From Glycocaulis sp050485565 (lineage in GTDB: Bacteria; Pseudomonadota; Alphaproteobacteria; Caulobacterales; Maricaulaceae): a stretch of 64,000 bases of DNA. The DNA lies in NCBI RefSeq assembly GCF_050485565.1, contig NZ_JBJHBQ010000004.1, positions 186,001 to 250,000 on the forward strand, written 5' to 3'. Each line of letters opens with the position of its first letter. Positions within the stretch are counted from its first letter, which is position 1. Positions 16,481-26,008 of the stretch are shown here, one piece after another. The translations under genes and the position numbers were made by a program. The notes under the pieces were generated by a model, which did not search any database, was not told the DNA's origin, and was given only the letters and a program-made list of their open reading frames with translations.

Positions 16481-17271
16481 GAGATCTCTTCCAGCTTCTC
16501 CTGAAGGCTCAGCAGGTCGGCCCAGGCTTTGGCCTTCTCCTGCGGGCGGCGCAGGAGGAAGGCCGGGTGGAAAGTCGGCAGGGCCGGGGCGGAATGGCCT
16601 CCGGCGGTCACTTGCGACCAGCGTCCGCGCAGCGCCATGATCCCTTGCGGTGTTTTCAGCATGGCCTGTGTGGAAATGCCGCCGACAAGCAGGATCAGGC
16701 GGGGCTTTGCCAGCGCGATATGGCGCTCCACGAAGGGGCGGCAGATTTCAATCTCTTCGGTCGAGGGCTTGCGGTTTCCGGGCGGTCGCCAGAATACGAC
16801 ATTGGTGATGTAGGCGCTGGTCTCATCCAGCCCGATGGCGGCCAGCATGCGGTCGAGAAGCTGCCCCGAACGCCCTACGAAGGGCAGGCCCTCGCGGTCC
16901 TCATCCTGGCCGGGGCCTTCGCCGATCACCATCAGCGGCGCACCTGCGTTGCCGCGTGCGAACACGGTATTGCGCGCGGTGCGTTTGAGATCACACCCGT
17001 CAAAGCTCTCCACAGCGGCTTTCAGGGCCGCGACGTCAGTGGCGGCGCTCGCCATCGCGCTCGCGTCCTGCGCCGGCTTTTCCGGCGCTGCAGGCGCTGA
17101 TTTCACCGCAGGGGCTGCGGGTGCGGCCTTGCGCTCCGGCGCGCTTGTGCGCAGCGCGGCGGGCGGAGCGGGGGGTATGTCCACCGCGATCCCGACATCA
17201 TCCCACCAGCCCACAAGGCTTTTCAGCGCGGACAGCGCATCGGCTTGAGAGGGTGGTTGGTCAGGCGTCAC
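16477..17271 (-). CDS. Uracil-DNA glycosylase family 4-like protein
   Basis: This 264-aa protein has an Ala/Pro-rich N-terminal linker and a UDG domain from about residue 75: VIGEGPGQDEDREGLPFVG (motif A), ITNVVFWRPPGNR, and THPAFLLRR-like ending FHPAFLLRRPQEKAKAWADL. It should excise uracil from DNA. The CxxC pair that normally starts the Fe-S cluster of family 4 is not seen; only FDGC and EICRPF supply candidate ligands. The start is taken as GTG 17271; an upstream TTG at 17394 is less likely. It diverges from the ETF-QO gene. Confidence 0.85.
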   Translation of the reverse strand: MTPDQPPSQADALSALKSLVGWWDDVGIAVDIPPAPPAALRTSAPERKAAPAAPAVKSAPAAPEKPAQDASAMASAATDVAALKAAVESFDGCDLKRTARNTVFARGNAGAPLMVIGEGPGQDEDREGLPFVGRSGQLLDRMLAAIGLDETSAYITNVVFWRPPGNRKPSTEEIEICRPFVERHIALAKPRLILLVGGISTQAMLKTPQGIMALRGRWSQVTAGGHSAPALPTFHPAFLLRRPQEKAKAWADLLSLQEKLEEIS

Positions 17272-17454
17272 GCGTCGGGGTCCGTTCTGTCTTTTGAGGA
17301 TTATCCGCGCTCTGCGCTTTTTGCTGGTGCGGCGCGGCTGATGGCCTAGCTCATTTCCGAGCGGTAAGCTAAGACGGGACAGGGCCTCGCGCAAACGCTG
17401 GTGTCAAGCTGGCGCATATATCCAGCGCGGGAAGAAGAACTGACGGGAGGCAAC

Positions 17455-19122
17455 ATGGCTGACGGCGAGATCCAGCGCGACGCAATGGAATATGATGTGG
17501 TGATTGCAGGTGGCGGACCTGCGGGTCTGGCTGCTGCCATCCGCATCCGGCAACTGGCCGAGGCCGAAGGCCGCGAGGTCTCCGTTGCCGTGATCGAGAA
17601 AGGCTCCGAGATTGGCGCCCACATTCTCTCCGGCGTGGTGTTTGATCCCAAGGCGCTCGACGAGCTGTTTCCTGACTGGCGCGATGATCCGTCCCAGCCC
17701 TTCGATACAGAAGTGACGAGCGACAAGTTCGTGGCGCTGGGCGAGTCCGGTTCGGCCACCTTCCCCGGCTTCGCCATGCCGGGCTTCATGCACAATCACG
17801 GCTGCTATATCGGCTCGCTGGGCAATCTGTGCCGCTGGCTCGCTGAAAAAGCTGAGGCCATGGGCGTGGAGATCTATCCCGGCTTCCCGGCAGCAGAGCT
17901 GATCGAGGAAGACGGCGTCATCAAGGGCGTCATCACCGGCGATATGGGCGTGGCGCGCGATGGCAGCCACAAGGACATGTACCAGCCGGGCATGGAGCTG
18001 CGCGCGAAATACACGCTGTTTGCCGAAGGCGCGCGCGGCAGCCTCTCCAAGCAGCTCATCAAGCGCTTCAATCTCGATGAGGGGCGCGAGCCGCAAAAAT
18101 ACGGTCTCGGCATGAAGGAACTCTGGCGCGTGAAGCCGGAGAACCACAAGAAGGGTCTGGCCATGCACACCATGGGCTGGCCGCTCTCCAACGATACGGG
18201 CGGCGGCTCGTTCATGTACCATTTTGGCGATAATCTGGTCGCCATCGGCTTTGTGGTGCACCTCAATTACAAGAACCCGAACCTGTTTCCGTTTGGCGAA
18301 TTCCAGCGCCTGAAAACCCATCCCGATATCGCGCCGATCTTTGAAGGGGCAGAGCGCCTGTCCTATGGCGCGCGTGCCATCACCGAGGGTGGTTTCCAGT
18401 CGGTGCCGAAGCTGGCCTTCCCCGGCGGCGCGCTGATCGGCTGCTCGGCCGGTTTCGTCAACGTGCCGCGCATCAAGGGCAGCCATAACGCCATGAAGAC
18501 CGGCATGCTGGCCGCTGAAGCTGCCTTTGCCGCGCTGGGCGAGAGCCGCCAGCATGATGTGCTCGACGCCTATGAGGCGGCCTATGACAAGTCTTGGGTC
18601 AAGGCGGAGCTGAAAAAGGTCCGCAATGTCAAACCGCTCTGGACCAAATGGGGTACGCTCATCGGTATCGGTCTTGGCGGGATGGATATGTGGACGAACG
18701 AGCTGTTCGGCTTCTCCATCTTCGGTACGCTGGGCCATGGCGGGGCGGACTACGAGGCGACCAAGCCCGCCGGTCAGTGCAAGAAAATCGACTATCCCAA
18801 GCCCGATGGCGTGCTGACCTTCGACAGGCTTTCCTCGGTGTTCATTTCGAACACCAACCATGAGGAAGACCAGCCCGTTCACCTGAAAGTGGCTGACATG
18901 CCCTTGCAGAAGTCGAGCGAGTACGATGTCTATGGCGGACCGTCCGCGCGCTACTGCCCGGCAGCGGTCTATGAGTGGGTCGAGGACGGCGCAGAGCCGA
19001 AATTCGTCATCAATGCGCAGAACTGCGTCCACTGCAAAACCTGCGACATCAAGGATCCCAACCAGAACATCAACTGGACAACGCCAGAGGGAGCCGGTGG
19101 CCCGAACTATCCCAACATGTAG
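17455..19122 (+). CDS. Electron transfer flavoprotein:ubiquinone oxidoreductase
   Basis: This 555-aa enzyme carries electrons from ETF (fed by acyl-CoA dehydrogenases) to ubiquinone at the inner membrane. It has the FAD motif VVIAGGGPAGLAAAIRIR, the IGAHILSGVVFDPKAL segment, the quinone-domain region and the 4Fe-4S ligands in QNCVHCKTCDIKDP close to the C-terminus. The ATG at 17455 has ACGGGAGG just upstream. It is the first gene of a run with a TPR protein, ispE and a membrane transferase, joined by overlaps. Confidence 0.95.
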   Translation: MADGEIQRDAMEYDVVIAGGGPAGLAAAIRIRQLAEAEGREVSVAVIEKGSEIGAHILSGVVFDPKALDELFPDWRDDPSQPFDTEVTSDKFVALGESGSATFPGFAMPGFMHNHGCYIGSLGNLCRWLAEKAEAMGVEIYPGFPAAELIEEDGVIKGVITGDMGVARDGSHKDMYQPGMELRAKYTLFAEGARGSLSKQLIKRFNLDEGREPQKYGLGMKELWRVKPENHKKGLAMHTMGWPLSNDTGGGSFMYHFGDNLVAIGFVVHLNYKNPNLFPFGEFQRLKTHPDIAPIFEGAERLSYGARAITEGGFQSVPKLAFPGGALIGCSAGFVNVPRIKGSHNAMKTGMLAAEAAFAALGESRQHDVLDAYEAAYDKSWVKAELKKVRNVKPLWTKWGTLIGIGLGGMDMWTNELFGFSIFGTLGHGGADYEATKPAGQCKKIDYPKPDGVLTFDRLSSVFISNTNHEEDQPVHLKVADMPLQKSSEYDVYGGPSARYCPAAVYEWVEDGAEPKFVINAQNCVHCKTCDIKDPNQNINWTTPEGAGGPNYPNM

Positions 19123-20824
19123 TCCGCAAGCGCCGTCCTGGCGCTCACCGCTGGCCGGTCTGTTGCGGGTGGCGGTATGCCTGCCCGTGCTGGCGGTGTC
19201 GTGCGCGCTGCCACACGGCTTTGTGCAGGAGGAAGAGGCAAGCGTCTACGGAGCGTTTCTGGCCGGGCGCTATGCCGGATCGTCACGCTCCACGGTGGAG
19301 TCCTCGCGCTTTTATTCAGAAGCGCTGAGCCTTGAGCCCGGCTCATCGCTCTTGTCCGAGCGGGCCTTCTATTCGGCCCTGCTGGCAGGCGAGTTTGGCC
19401 GGGCCGACGAGCCTGCACGCATTGCCGGGGATCACCCGGACGGCTTGCAACTGGCGCATATCTACCTGAAGGGCGGCGAGCTGGCCGGGCGTGTGCGTGG
19501 ACCGTCGGTCGAGCTGGAAGACCCGTTTGGCCCGTTCGGCGCGATGGTGTCTTCCATGCTGGATGACTGGCTTCTGGTGCGCGCTGGCCGGGCCTCTGAA
19601 GCGGCTGATCGTCCGGTCACGGCCTCTGCAGGGCTGACCGGGCATATCATGCTCCACCGGGGCATGATCCTGGAGGCAGCCGGGCGCATGGAGGCGGCTG
19701 ATGAAGCCTACCGCGCCGCCTATTCGGGCCTCGATATGGAAGGCTTCACCACGATCGTGCGTGGTGGATTCTTCGAGCGCCAGGGACGGCGCGATGAAGC
19801 GCGGCGTCTTTATGAAACGCATCTGAACCGCGGCGCCGGCCAGCGCGACCCGGAAGTAGTGCAGGCGCTTGCCCGTCTGAATGCCGGACGCCGCCCCCCG
19901 GCCCGGTTCACGCCGGCGCAGGCTGCGGCGCGCTCCATGTTTGCGCCTGCGGCCATGCTGAACGCGTCGGCACCGGCGGAGTATTCCGCGCTCTATCTGC
20001 GCATCGTGCAGAGCATTGACCCGGACTTTGACCGCAACACCATGCTTCTGGCCACGGTACTGGACCGTCTCGGGCTGGAGGATGATGCCGTTGCGGCCTT
20101 TGATACGGTGGACAGCCCGCCCTTCATGGAGCAGGCGCGCGTCGATGCAGCCTGGACCCAGTTCCGGCGCGGTGACCAGACCGATGCGCTGGCACGCGCC
20201 CGCTCGCTGGTCTCAGCTCAGATGGCCGAGCAGCCGCGCCTGCTTCTGGCCGATATCTACCGGCTGACAGGCCATTGCGACGATGCGGTGGCCCTCTATG
20301 ACGATGTTCTGGCCCAACGGGCCGCTGAAGGCCGCAATATGGACTGGCGGCATATTTTCTACCGCTCGGTCTGCCTGCAGATCGCCGGCGACTGGGCGGG
20401 CGCAGAAGAAGGCTTCCTGCAGGCACTGGCTCTGGAACCCGATGAGGCGCGGGTACTCAACCATCTGGGTTATAACTGGATTGTGCTGGGCGAGCGGGTG
20501 AATGAGGGCCTTGCCCTCGTCGAGCGGGCTGCCGAGCTGGCACCCGATAACGGGGCGATCCTGGACAGTCTGGGATGGGGCCATTTCAAGATGGGCCGGT
20601 ACGAGGAAGCCGTGGAATGGCTGGAGCGTGCGGTCGAGCTGTCGCCCGCCAACGCGACCATTCACTGGCATCTGGGCGATGCCTATGCGCGTGCCGGACG
20701 CGAGCTTGAGGCTGGTTTCCAATGGCAGCGTGCGCTGGATCTGACCGGTGATCCGCGCGAGGAAGCCCTGCTTGAAGCACGCCTGTCACAGGGTCTGGAA
20801 GGCGCGCCAGAGGATATTGAATGA
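19097..20824 (+). CDS. TPR-repeat lipoprotein
   Basis: This protein of about 575 aa has a signal sequence (RVAVCLPVLAVSC, a possible lipobox) and a body made of TPR-like helix pairs, the clearest at the C-terminus (ALEPDEARVLNHLGYNWI, then LAPDNGAILDSLGWGHF and LSPANATIHWHLGDAYARAG). The start is taken as GTG 19097, preceded by AGAGGGAG and overlapping the end of the ETF-QO gene; GTG 19169 is possible. Such proteins are usually scaffolds in the envelope; no partner can be named. The stop overlaps the ispE start (ATGA). Confidence 0.75.
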   Translation: MARTIPTCSPQAPSWRSPLAGLLRVAVCLPVLAVSCALPHGFVQEEEASVYGAFLAGRYAGSSRSTVESSRFYSEALSLEPGSSLLSERAFYSALLAGEFGRADEPARIAGDHPDGLQLAHIYLKGGELAGRVRGPSVELEDPFGPFGAMVSSMLDDWLLVRAGRASEAADRPVTASAGLTGHIMLHRGMILEAAGRMEAADEAYRAAYSGLDMEGFTTIVRGGFFERQGRRDEARRLYETHLNRGAGQRDPEVVQALARLNAGRRPPARFTPAQAAARSMFAPAAMLNASAPAEYSALYLRIVQSIDPDFDRNTMLLATVLDRLGLEDDAVAAFDTVDSPPFMEQARVDAAWTQFRRGDQTDALARARSLVSAQMAEQPRLLLADIYRLTGHCDDAVALYDDVLAQRAAEGRNMDWRHIFYRSVCLQIAGDWAGAEEGFLQALALEPDEARVLNHLGYNWIVLGERVNEGLALVERAAELAPDNGAILDSLGWGHFKMGRYEEAVEWLERAVELSPANATIHWHLGDAYARAGRELEAGFQWQRALDLTGDPREEALLEARLSQGLEGAPEDIE

Positions 20825-21717
20825 CCGGGCCTGAGACGGGGAGGCTGACAGCCTTCGCGCCTGCCAAGATCAATCTGACCTTGCGTGCCGGGCCGCCGCG
20901 CGCCGATGGCTATCATCCTGTGCAAAGCCTTGTCGTGTTTGCCGATTGGGGTGACACGCTGCACGCCAGCCCGGCCAGTGATCTCAGCCTGCAGCTGGAA
21001 GGCCCTTTTGCGCAGGCTCTGGCCGGCGATTCCCATAATCTGGTGCTCAAGGCAGCCTGGGCGCTGCGCGCGGCCGCCGACCGTCCTCAACTTGGCGCGC
21101 GTCTGGTGCTGGACAAGCAATTGCCATTGGCGTCCGGCATGGGCGGCGGCTCTGCCGACGCGGCAGCGGCCTTGCGCGTGCTCAATGATCTGTGGGAGCT
21201 GGGTTTCTCGACGCGCGCGCTGGCCGAGATTGGCAGCGTGGTCGGCGCTGATGTGCCAGCCTGCGTCTGGTCGCGCCCCTTGCTGATGGAAGGCATTGGC
21301 GAGGAAATCAGGGTCTTGCCCGCCTGGCCGGAACTGAACGCCGTTATCGTCAATCCGGGCAGGCCGGTATCGACGCCGGACGTGTTCGCGGCCCTTGATC
21401 AGGACAGTGACCGCAAGGGATTTGGCGCGCTGGCGCGATTGCCCGTTGCCGGAGACCCCGCAGCGGCACTGGCGCTGGCGGCGGCAGGGCAGAACGATCT
21501 TGAGGCGGCGGCTATGACACTGGAACCGGCCATCAGCGACGTGCTGGCCGAACTCAATGCCTTCAGGGCCGTGCGTCTGGCGCGCATGTCCGGCTCCGGC
21601 GCCAGCTGCTTTGCGCTGACCGATGATGCTGCAGCGGCTGAAGGCGTGGCAATGGCGATTGCAGGAAACCACCCAGGCTGGACCGTCCGTGCCGTGCGCC
21701 TGGCCGGAGCGGCCTGA
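20821..21717 (+). CDS. ispE: 4-diphosphocytidyl-2-C-methyl-D-erythritol kinase
   Basis: This 298-aa GHMP kinase of the MEP isoprenoid pathway phosphorylates CDP-methylerythritol. Motif 1 is FAPAKINLTLRAGPPRADGYH, with the catalytic Asp region KQLPLASGMGGGSADAAAAL (the glycine-rich ATP loop), and ending ARMSGSGASCFAL. It overlaps both neighbours: 4 bp with the TPR gene and 1 bp (TGATG) with the membrane transferase, so the genes are translated in series. Confidence 0.95.
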   Translation: MTGPETGRLTAFAPAKINLTLRAGPPRADGYHPVQSLVVFADWGDTLHASPASDLSLQLEGPFAQALAGDSHNLVLKAAWALRAAADRPQLGARLVLDKQLPLASGMGGGSADAAAALRVLNDLWELGFSTRALAEIGSVVGADVPACVWSRPLLMEGIGEEIRVLPAWPELNAVIVNPGRPVSTPDVFAALDQDSDRKGFGALARLPVAGDPAAALALAAAGQNDLEAAAMTLEPAISDVLAELNAFRAVRLARMSGSGASCFALTDDAAAAEGVAMAIAGNHPGWTVRAVRLAGAA

Positions 21718-22745
21718 TGGGCATGCTGATGGTCATAAGTGCGCTGCTGGCAGCGGCAGTCAGTTTCGCCATTGCCATGCTGGTGTGGAAGGCCGGGGTG
21801 CTGGACATGCCCGGCCACCGGTCCTTGCACGAAACGCCCACCCCGCGCGGGGGCGGTATCGGCATGCTGGCCGCAGCCGGGGTCACGGGGATCATGCTGG
21901 CCCTGTTGCCGGTGCCGGGCGGGAGCGCGCTGGCCATTCTGGCGCTGACCACCCTCATGGGCGCGCTAGGCGTGGCCGATGATCTGTTCGGCCTGTCTTC
22001 CCGCACGAAATTTGCCCTGATGGCCGCCATAGCCCTTATTACGGCGTGGTTCATCGGTGTGCCGGGCTATTTTGCCCTGACAGAGAGTGTGTATCTCGCC
22101 TTGCCGGTATGGGTGGCGCTGGCCGGTGCGGGCCTGTTCATTTTCGTCACAATCAACGCCGTCAATTTCATGGACGGCTCAGACGGCATGCTGGTTGCCG
22201 GTCTTTTGCCCGGCGGTGCAGGGCTGGTGCTGGCGGGGCTTGCCACCGGCCATCTTGATGCGGCCTTTGCCGGCACGGCGCTGGCCGGCGGCCTTGCGGG
22301 CTTCTTCCTGCTGAACAAGCCGCCCGCGCGCGTGTTTGCCGGAGATGGCGGATCGCTCAGCGCAGGCGCGCTCTATGCGGGCGGTGCGCTGGCGATGGCA
22401 GGATCAGGCTTCTCCGGCGCGCTCTGGCTCGCTCCGCTCTTCATCCTGCCGTTTCTGGCTGATGTGCTGCTGACCATGGCCCGGCGCGCCGCTGGCAGGC
22501 GGCTGGACATGCAGGCCCACCGCGAACACCTCTATCAGCGCCTGATCGCAGCCGGATGGAGCCATGGCGGGGTGGCGGTTCTCTATGCGGGCGCGAGTGC
22601 GCTGTGCGTGCTGGCGGGTCTTCTGGCGCTGCAGGGACCGCAAGGCGCGCCATTCCTGGCCTTTGCCCTGATGACGGGTGTGCTGAGTGCGCTCTACCTG
22701 ATCGGCGGGCGTTATGCTGCAAGGCTGGCGGGCAGCGTTCAGTAG
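21717..22745 (+). CDS. WecA/MraY-like polyprenyl-phosphate sugar-1-phosphate transferase
   Basis: This 342-aa polytopic membrane enzyme (about ten helices) shows the family motifs PRGGGIG, ADDLFGLSSRTKF (Asp pair), NAVNFMDGSDGM, FAGDGGSLSAG, and HREHLYQRL. It should transfer a sugar-1-phosphate from a UDP-sugar to undecaprenyl phosphate, starting a polysaccharide or O-antigen chain; the sugar is not deducible. It is the last gene of the operon and its 3' end overlaps the convergent polyprenyl synthase gene by 7 bp. That synthase makes related lipid substrates, a fitting but possibly accidental neighbour. Confidence 0.9.
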   Translation: MGMLMVISALLAAAVSFAIAMLVWKAGVLDMPGHRSLHETPTPRGGGIGMLAAAGVTGIMLALLPVPGGSALAILALTTLMGALGVADDLFGLSSRTKFALMAAIALITAWFIGVPGYFALTESVYLALPVWVALAGAGLFIFVTINAVNFMDGSDGMLVAGLLPGGAGLVLAGLATGHLDAAFAGTALAGGLAGFFLLNKPPARVFAGDGGSLSAGALYAGGALAMAGSGFSGALWLAPLFILPFLADVLLTMARRAAGRRLDMQAHREHLYQRLIAAGWSHGGVAVLYAGASALCVLAGLLALQGPQGAPFLAFALMTGVLSALYLIGGRYAARLAGSVQ

Positions 22746-23755
22746 GCGCGGTCGACTACGAATTCGGCGAGCGCGGAAAGGGCCTCGCTCCAGTCATTGC
22801 GCGGGAAAATGCTCAAGGCGGACTGGGCATTGGCGGCATGGGTGCGCGCCTGTGCCAGCGTCTCATCCAGCGCGCCATGGCGTTTCAGTATCGCGATGGC
22901 CTCATCCAGATCGCCGTCTGTCTGGCTCTTGTCACCCAGCGTGCGGCTCCAGAAGGCGCGTTCCTCATCGCTGGCTTTTTCCAGTGCGAGAGTGACGGGC
23001 AGCGTGATCTTGCCCTCGCGGAAATCATCGCCCGTATTCTTGCCCAGCAGGGCGGCAAGCCCGCCATAATCAAGCGCATCATCAACCAGCTGGAAGGCCA
23101 GGCCCAGCTCGCGCCCATAGGTGTAGAGCGCGTCTTCCTCGGCCTTGGGCCGCCCCGCCAGAATGGGGGAGACCTGCGCAGCGGCGGCAAAGAGCGCCGC
23201 CGTCTTGGCGTCGATCACATCCATATAGCTTTGGCGCGACAGGGCGACATCGCCCACCAGCGCCAGCTGGCGCACTTCGCCCTCCGCAATGATGGCCGCA
23301 GCGCGCGACAGTACGTGCAGCGCGTCCAGCGAGCCGGAATCCACCATCAGCATGAAGGCTTGCGCAAACAGGAAATCGCCCACCAGCACGCTCTGCGGAT
23401 TGCCCCAGATATGGTTGGCAGACGCCTTGCCGCGCCGCAGCTCGCTCTCATCGACCACATCATCATGCAGCAGCGTCGCGGTGTGGATCAGCTCGACAGC
23501 CCCGGCCAGCGCCAGATGGCCGTCGCCCTCATAGCCCAGCATGCGCGCGCTGGCGATCGTGATAAGGGGGCGTATGCGCTTGCCGCCTGCCTTGACCAGC
23601 CAGGCCGCCAGTTCCGGGATCAGCTCCACGGGGCTGGCCATGCGCTCGGTCAGCAGACCTTCCACGCGCACCATGTCGTTTCCGGCCAGCGCCATCAGCG
23701 TGGACACAGGATCGGGTATCGCCTGCGGCGTGTCTGAAAGGGGCAGTCCGTTCAC
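22739..23755 (-). CDS. ispB: Polyprenyl diphosphate synthase (octaprenyl/nonaprenyl/decaprenyl type)
   Basis: This 338-aa trans-prenyl transferase elongates isoprenoid chains for the ubiquinone tail. It has KAGGKRIRPLI, the first aspartate-rich motif LLHDDVVDES near residue 97, GDFLFAQAF, and the second motif QLVDDALDYGG near residue 224. Chain length cannot be read directly. The ATG at 23755 faces the DUF2007 gene across a 115-bp divergent gap. Confidence 0.93.
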   Translation of the reverse strand: MNGLPLSDTPQAIPDPVSTLMALAGNDMVRVEGLLTERMASPVELIPELAAWLVKAGGKRIRPLITIASARMLGYEGDGHLALAGAVELIHTATLLHDDVVDESELRRGKASANHIWGNPQSVLVGDFLFAQAFMLMVDSGSLDALHVLSRAAAIIAEGEVRQLALVGDVALSRQSYMDVIDAKTAALFAAAAQVSPILAGRPKAEEDALYTYGRELGLAFQLVDDALDYGGLAALLGKNTGDDFREGKITLPVTLALEKASDEERAFWSRTLGDKSQTDGDLDEAIAILKRHGALDETLAQARTHAANAQSALSIFPRNDWSEALSALAEFVVDRAY

Positions 23756-23870
23756 GATGGGCTATACTCTTGCTAAGCGCGGGTTCGAGCCGCCACAATA
23801 GAAATGCGCTAGCGTGTCAGCAAGCGCAGGGCACTGCGGCCAATGAACCCGCTTCATCAGGAGATAGTGC

Positions 23871-24092
23871 GTGATCGAGATAGAGACCACCAACGATCCG
23901 GTAAAGCTGTCTTTCATTGAGGCTGTCCTGAAAGATGCCCGCATCAGATACGTCGTAACGGACGCAGAGACGGCCGGTATGTTTGGTGGCGCGGTGCCGT
24001 GGATAAAGCGCCGTGTGCTGGTGCCGGATGAGTATGCGGACAAGGCCCGCCGCCTCCTTGCCGATGCGCTGGGCAATACAGGCAAGGCATGA
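23871..24092 (+). CDS. DUF2007-domain protein
   Basis: This 73-aa protein starts with GTG (GTGATCGAG), with TCAGGAGA 8-10 bases upstream. The sequence ETTNDPVKLSFIEAVLKDA, then RRVLVPDEYADKARRLL, fits the DUF2007 putative signal-transducing fold, similar to the PII-like ferredoxin fold. It overlaps the start of the methyltransferase gene by ATGA, so the two are co-expressed; this pairing is frequent in alphaproteobacteria. Confidence 0.8.
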   Translation: MIEIETTNDPVKLSFIEAVLKDARIRYVVTDAETAGMFGGAVPWIKRRVLVPDEYADKARRLLADALGNTGKA

Positions 24093-24868
24093 GCGCTATC
24101 GCCTCAGGCGAGGCTCAGCTAAGCCGGTCTACCCTGCATGATGGACGCGTGACGCTGGACCAGCCGGTCAAAGGCTATCGCGCCGGGCTGGATGCCGTCC
24201 TGCTGGCGGCGGCGCTGGAGCTGCGCCCCGGCGCCCATGCCTGCGAGTTTGGCTGCGGGGCAGGGGCCGCGCTCCTGTGCGCGGCGCGGCTGAACCCTGA
24301 AGCGCGTTTCACGGCGTTCGAGAAAGATCACTCCATGGCGGCGCTGGCCGCCGCGAATATTGCCCTGAATGATTGTGATGAGCGGATTGGGGTGGAAACC
24401 GGCGATGCGCTGGCGCTGGCGCTGGCCGGGGCGGCGCGGTTCGACGCGGTGTTTTCCAACCCGCCCTTCTTTGACGATGAGACCGCCTTGCGCCCGCCTT
24501 CGGCGGAAAAGCGCGGGGCCTGGATCAGCGATGCGCCGCTGGCAGACTGGATACGCGCGGGCCTGAAGGCACTGCGCCCGAGGGGTCAGATCGTGCTGAT
24601 CCACAGGGCGGACCGGCTGGGCGATATTCTGGCGGAGTTTCAGGGCCGTGCAGGCGATATCGGCATATTGCCGGTCCATCCGCGCGCAGGCGAACCGGCC
24701 AAGCGGATCATCGTGCGGGCCGTGAAGGCCAGCCGCGCGCCCTTGCGCATACTGCCCGGCCTTATCGTGCATGGCGGGGAGGGGGAGCGGTTTACGCCTG
24801 AAGCGAAGGCGGTGCTGATGGGAGAGGCCCGCCTGGCCCTGCAGTCCCCGGAGAGGAGACGCCCATGA
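24089..24868 (+). CDS. TrmN6/YfiC-like methyltransferase
   Basis: This 259-aa class I AdoMet-dependent methyltransferase has the AdoMet loop CEFGCGAGAALLCAARL near residue 54 and the adenine N6 target motif FSNPPFFDD near 130. The N-terminal LDQPVKGYRAGLDAVLLA matches tRNA1(Val)(adenine-37-N6) methyltransferase relatives; the target base is inferred from family. It overlaps DUF2007 at the start and the 47-aa membrane gene at the stop. Confidence 0.85.
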   Translation: MSAIASGEAQLSRSTLHDGRVTLDQPVKGYRAGLDAVLLAAALELRPGAHACEFGCGAGAALLCAARLNPEARFTAFEKDHSMAALAAANIALNDCDERIGVETGDALALALAGAARFDAVFSNPPFFDDETALRPPSAEKRGAWISDAPLADWIRAGLKALRPRGQIVLIHRADRLGDILAEFQGRAGDIGILPVHPRAGEPAKRIIVRAVKASRAPLRILPGLIVHGGEGERFTPEAKAVLMGEARLALQSPERRRP

Positions 24869-25008
24869 TCGAGCTGACTATCGGCCTTGTCCTGCTGGCC
24901 ATCATCTTCGCGCTGATATTCGGCCGCAATGCCCGCCAGAAACGCGAACGGGCCGCCGAAGCGGCCCGCAAAGCGGTTGAGCAACAACTCGAAAAAGACG
25001 GGCGCTAG
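24865..25008 (+). CDS. Small single-pass membrane protein (47 aa)
   Basis: An ATG at 24865 overlaps the preceding stop (ATGA) and has GAGAGGAG just upstream. The product begins MIELTIGLVLLAIIFALIFG, one membrane helix, and continues with a charged coiled tail (RNARQKRERAAEAARK, ending EKDGR). I recognise no family. The operon overlap and strong ribosome-binding site support it being expressed. Its stop overlaps the convergent hydrolase gene's stop region. Confidence 0.65.
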   Translation: MIELTIGLVLLAIIFALIFGRNARQKRERAAEAARKAVEQQLEKDGR

Positions 25009-25757
25009 ACGCCGCGGTCGATCAGGTCGCGCTCGGCGCGGTTCGGCATGCGGTAGAAGATGTGATAGCCGATCCGGCGCGTCTGCACGAGGCTGGAAGA
25101 CCAGCGCGGATTGACGCTGGCCGTGTGGAAGTGCGTGGCAGAGCGCGTCACCTGCGGGGCAAAGCCCAGCATGGCATGCTTGGCGACCAGCTGTGACTGG
25201 CGCCAGGCGCGGCCACGCGGCGCACGCTCGGTCGAGCCATCACACGAAAAGCTGAACTGGCACCCCGTAGCGCGCTCGGAGCCCTGATAGACCACACCGC
25301 AAATGCTGTCCGGATAGGCGCGGTGGCGCACCCGGTTCAGCACCACTTCGGCGACGGCCATCTGACCGCTGAGGGTTTCGCCGCGCGCTTCGTAATAGAC
25401 GGCTTCGGCCAGGCAGTTCTGCTGGCGGCGCGCATCGCGGGCCAGCGAGAGATGCCCCAGATCAAATGTCTGCAGATCGTCCAGCGACCGGCCATTGACC
25501 TGCGGAACCATAAGCCCGTCTGAAGCGTCGATAGTGAAGGAAGCGGTCTGGAACAGGGCCTCGCCCTCTTCCCAGCTGCCTTCCAGCGCGCTGTCCAGAT
25601 AGCGTTCGGCAATGGCCGACCAGAGTGCGTTATCGGCGCGCGCCGAAACCTCGCCGCTGACGAGCGGCAGGGCAGACATCACACCGATGGTTGTCGCAAC
25701 GCCTGCAAGACGCGCAAATTCTGACAACGCTGAACGCAATCGCGTCGCGATAGCCAT
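25005..25757 (-). CDS. SleB-like cell wall hydrolase
   Basis: This 250-aa exported protein has an N-terminal membrane/signal segment (about residues 15-40) and a C-terminal Hydrolase_2 domain: CLAEAVYYEARGE carries the catalytic Glu, followed by GQMAVAEVVLNRVRH, YPDSICGVVYQG and a HFHTA segment. This family cleaves peptidoglycan. ATG 25757 is preceded by GAAGAAGAGGT; an upstream extension to 25850 is not supported. The 251-bp gap upstream, shared with the end region of ppdK, holds no recognised gene. Confidence 0.85.
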   Translation of the reverse strand: MAIATRLRSALSEFARLAGVATTIGVMSALPLVSGEVSARADNALWSAIAERYLDSALEGSWEEGEALFQTASFTIDASDGLMVPQVNGRSLDDLQTFDLGHLSLARDARRQQNCLAEAVYYEARGETLSGQMAVAEVVLNRVRHRAYPDSICGVVYQGSERATGCQFSFSCDGSTERAPRGRAWRQSQLVAKHAMLGFAPQVTRSATHFHTASVNPRWSSSLVQTRRIGYHIFYRMPNRAERDLIDRGV

Positions 25758-26008
25758 GCATACCTCTTCTTCCGCCTTGCCGTTCGGGTGCTGCGGCTTG
25801 CACGTCCCCATGCAATCTGCGCACCAGACCGAGCGCCAGAGATGGCACACATAGGGTGCCTGCTTCGGTTAGCAAGGTGTGAACGAAATCTGGCCATGCA
25901 TACTCAAGTGCGCATGCAAGGTCAACAGCGCTGCACTGGCTGTTAACTATAGCCACAATTCCGCCCAACTTCAGTAATCGGAAAGTTCAGGCAAAGTGCA
26001 GGCTAGTC

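Noticed and set aside
17404..19032. 542-codon open frame opposite the ETF:quinone oxidoreductase gene
   Set aside because: High-GC shadow frame of a well-conserved enzyme, rich in Arg, His and Ala with no family signature.
23770..23800. GGGTTCGAGCC resembling a tRNA T-arm
   Set aside because: The stem does not extend to a 5-bp T-stem with a 7-base loop, and no D-arm or anticodon arm is found upstream.
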